This document shows, in pieces, positions 62,066-64,000 of a DNA stretch of 64,000 nt. Location of the stretch: NCBI GenBank assembly GCA_036346405.1, contig CM070546.1, forward strand, positions 97,752,288 through 97,816,287. The letters run 5' to 3'. The notes beneath the pieces are model-generated. The model made no database searches and was not told where the DNA came from. It was given only the letters and a program-made list of their open reading frames with translations. Position numbers and translations under genes: made by a program. This DNA is from Phyllostachys edulis (lineage: Eukaryota; Streptophyta; Magnoliopsida; Poales; Poaceae). Numbering within the stretch: the stretch's first letter is position 1; each line of letters begins with the position of its first letter.

Positions 62066-62836
62066 TGTCGGTGTTTTAGAACCGATCTTACGTAAAGATT
62101 ATTTGATTCGGGGGGTCTCCTAGAATGGAATCACGCAGAGAGATTGACACGTGTATTTTTATACAGGTTCAGGCCTTCTCTGGAGAGAATAATAACCCTA
62201 CTCCTGTGTGTGCATGGTATTGAGTGTGTTTTGTATAATCGGGAGAAAAGACTAAAGCTATTACAGAAGATAGTGTCTAACTGTCTTCCTCCTTGCCCTT
62301 TGTCCCCTCCGATCGCTGCCTTTATATAGTCGTGAAGGAATAGCCGTTTTCCCCTGGTGAAGAGACGCCTTATCAAATCCAGTAACGGACGCATGTTTGC
62401 AGTAATCATCGGAGTGGTAACCCCTTCACGCCGCCTAGCAATTACTTGTCAGAGATAATGGGGTATTACGTGCTATTACTTAGAGAGTAACAACAGATGT
62501 CGATCGCTTGATTCATTAATCAATTGGACCCACTCGTGCAGAGGTTTTATTGATCATAAGGTAGTCGTGGCTGACCTGGTCGTAGAAGAGCTTACGACTA
62601 TGAGGTAGTCGTAGAATAACTTACGACTAGATAGTGATCGTAAAAGAACTTACGACCATAAGGTAGTCGTAGCAAGACTTATGATTATGGGGGTGGTCGT
62701 AGAAGAACTTACGACCACCTGGTAGGCTTCTCCCTTGTAAATATAAGGGGTATACTTAGGGACCACATGACATCATATTTACCCATAATAAGAATTATAG
62801 ATAAAGGATAAAATGAGGATTATTAGATCCTCGTCA
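62066..62836 (-). repeat. LTR of the second Tat element
   Basis: 771 bp, TGTCGGTGTTTTAG to CCTCGTCA, alignable with the LTRs at 42126 and 47922. Confidence 0.9.
62591..62722. repeat. 29-bp dyad tandem array in Tat LTR
   Basis: Four units of 29, 29, 29 and 30 bp plus a partial fifth, each starting CTTACGACYA (CTTATGATTA in unit four) and containing TAGTCGTAG or a variant. Every unit therefore carries an internal inverted repeat TACGACYA...TRGTCGTA. Confidence 0.92.
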
Positions 62837-63265
62837 TCTAGCCCCCCAGCTTCAAGTGAAAATAACTTACTTGGTTAAGGAGTCGTAGATGGTCCTATGA
62901 CCACGAGAAGGTTGTGAAAATATGGTCGAATGAAAAACTATTCGATATTTGTACATTACTTTGACCAGAAATATACTTGGTCAATAAGATTGCTTACGAC
63001 TACCAGATAGTCGTAGAAAACTTTTTTGACCATGAAGTAGTCGTAGTATGGTGATAGAAAGTAAAATTTTTCCGATTGATATTTCATTTGGCCAGAAAGA
63101 CTTGGCCAAGAAAGTAATTTTGCTTGAGGTGTAAAAACGAACCTGATTTTCTTGGGCAGACAAACTTAGAGAATCGCAACCGTCTCTTATATGTCTGTTT
63201 GTTGGAGCGGTTCCCAAAACGGTAGCAACCCTTGGATTTCCACCCCTTCAGCCCAAGCATACGGT

Positions 63266-63273
63266 TATAAATA
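63266..63273 (+). promoter_or_regulatory. TATA box for the extra ORF (second Tat copy)
   Basis: TATAAATA, 152 bp upstream of the ATG at 63418, at the same relative place as in the first copy. Confidence 0.58.
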
Positions 63274-63417
63274 CTTACGGGGGGGGTGAGACTTGGGTTT
63301 CTACTTTTCCCCAAATCGCTCCCGCTGTTCATCGAGTTCTTGCCTTCTCCGCCGTCATCCCAATCGTGCCTTCTTCTAAGACCTTCCTTAATCCAAAACC
63401 TCCTCTTTCTGAGAGAG

Positions 63418-63894
63418 ATGCCCGGGACAGTTTCTAAGTGGGCTGAGTCGGAGATGGATGCGATGAAGATTCAAGCCTTGGTCGACGCCGGGAAGATTCT
63501 AGAGAAGATTCTTGTGAAATGGATTGCGGCGGTTGGACAGTATTGGCCGTCGGGGGAGATTGGGCAAATCCCCGTCTTCCAGGCATATTGTGAGTGTGGC
63601 CTTCGATTGTCTGCTCACCCCTTTCTCACACTCGTACTCGAGCACTTTGGGGTGGAATTAGTGAACCTTGGTCCCAATTCCATCACTATGCTAAGTGTAT
63701 TTGTGTATCTGTGTGAGGCATACTTGGGAATTCCAACAGACCTCGAGCTCTTTCAATATTTCTATGGAATGGCTCGACAATCTGGGATTGCTGGGAGTTG
63801 TGGTCTGAAGCTCCATGACGGGGTGTCAAAGGAGTATATTCAGATGTTTACTCGGTCTTCGTGGCCGGGATGGAGGAAGAGGTGGTTTTACTGA
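63418..63894 (+). pseudogene. Extra ORF of Tat element (Transposase_28-like), N-terminal exon
   Basis: 158 residues starting MPGTVSKWAESEMDAMK. The start is chosen by alignment with the copy at 43325; an upstream Met at 63286 lies in leader sequence. Same blocks as the first copy: IPVFQAYCECGL, FLTLVLEHFGVELVNL, VFVYLCEAYLGIP and SSWPGWRKRWFY. A TGA follows, but the frame continues with similarity (KITQDDNLTFAGK) to the window end. The TGA is therefore probably a nonsense change of TGG. Function unknown. Confidence 0.85.
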
Positions 63895-64000
63895 AAAATC
63901 ACCCAAGATGACAATCTTACTTTCGCGGGGAAGGCTGCCGAAAAGAATTCTTTCTGGGATTCAACTCCCAGGGATCTCGGTCGGATTACTCCCTATATTC

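Larger units (their letters stand above)
62066..64000 (-). mobile_element. Second Tat-lineage Ty3 element, left part only
   Basis: LTR at 62066-62836, followed by the same purine-tract complement (TAGCCCCCCAGC) and the same extra ORF as in 42126-48687. The element leaves the window on the right, so its TSD cannot be tested; the left 5 bp are AGATT. Confidence 0.88.

Overview
The window is nuclear DNA from a flowering plant and almost certainly from a grass. The evidence is GC-rich coding exons with canonical GT/AG introns, CACTA, hAT, Ty1/copia, Ty3/gypsy (chromovirus-like and Tat) and SINE elements of grass type, and the absence of bacterial gene organisation. The species cannot be read from the sequence. 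Only one host gene is well supported. Most of the rest is a nest of transposable elements, largely resolved here by matching target-site duplications (TSDs).

Layout. 1-5557 (minus): a WRKY transcription factor gene of group IIb with six recognisable coding exons; its 3' end lies beyond the left edge. Its large intron holds a 795-bp hAT-like element and a tRNA-derived SINE, both with TSDs. 5558-6706: promoter side with four W-box cores. 6707-23292: a CACTA transposon (called CACTA-1) with a decayed TNP2 transposase gene. It is split by two related solo-LTR-like insertions of about 3.2 kb, one of which contains a gag-protease-only Ty3 element (8183-13611). 23999-49197: a second CACTA of the same type (CACTA-2) with a perfect TAA duplication. 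Its own genes are interrupted by a copia element (25911-34176), a non-autonomous CACTA (35718-39104) and a Tat-lineage Ty3 element (42126-48687). 49235-51963: a copia-type solo LTR with another solo LTR (49402-50927) nested inside. 53575-53698: a tiny LTR-like insertion. About 54575-60705: a long LTR-like block containing another non-autonomous CACTA (55042-56768). 62066-64000: the left LTR and extra ORF of a second Tat element that leaves the window on the right.

How it fits together. The WRKY gene is the only host locus visible and appears intact as far as it is seen. The elements carry many nonsense codons, several explained by single transitions (TGG to TGA or TAG, CAG to TAG), as expected for methylated, decaying repeats. 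The most unusual signals are short dyad or direct repeats built on TACGACYA/GGTCG-type words in three LTR families, including a regular 29-bp array in the Tat LTRs; an extra ORF with its own TATA-like box opposite to gag-pol in both Tat copies; and a large imperfect inverted repeat plus a 75-bp minisatellite inside a non-autonomous CACTA.
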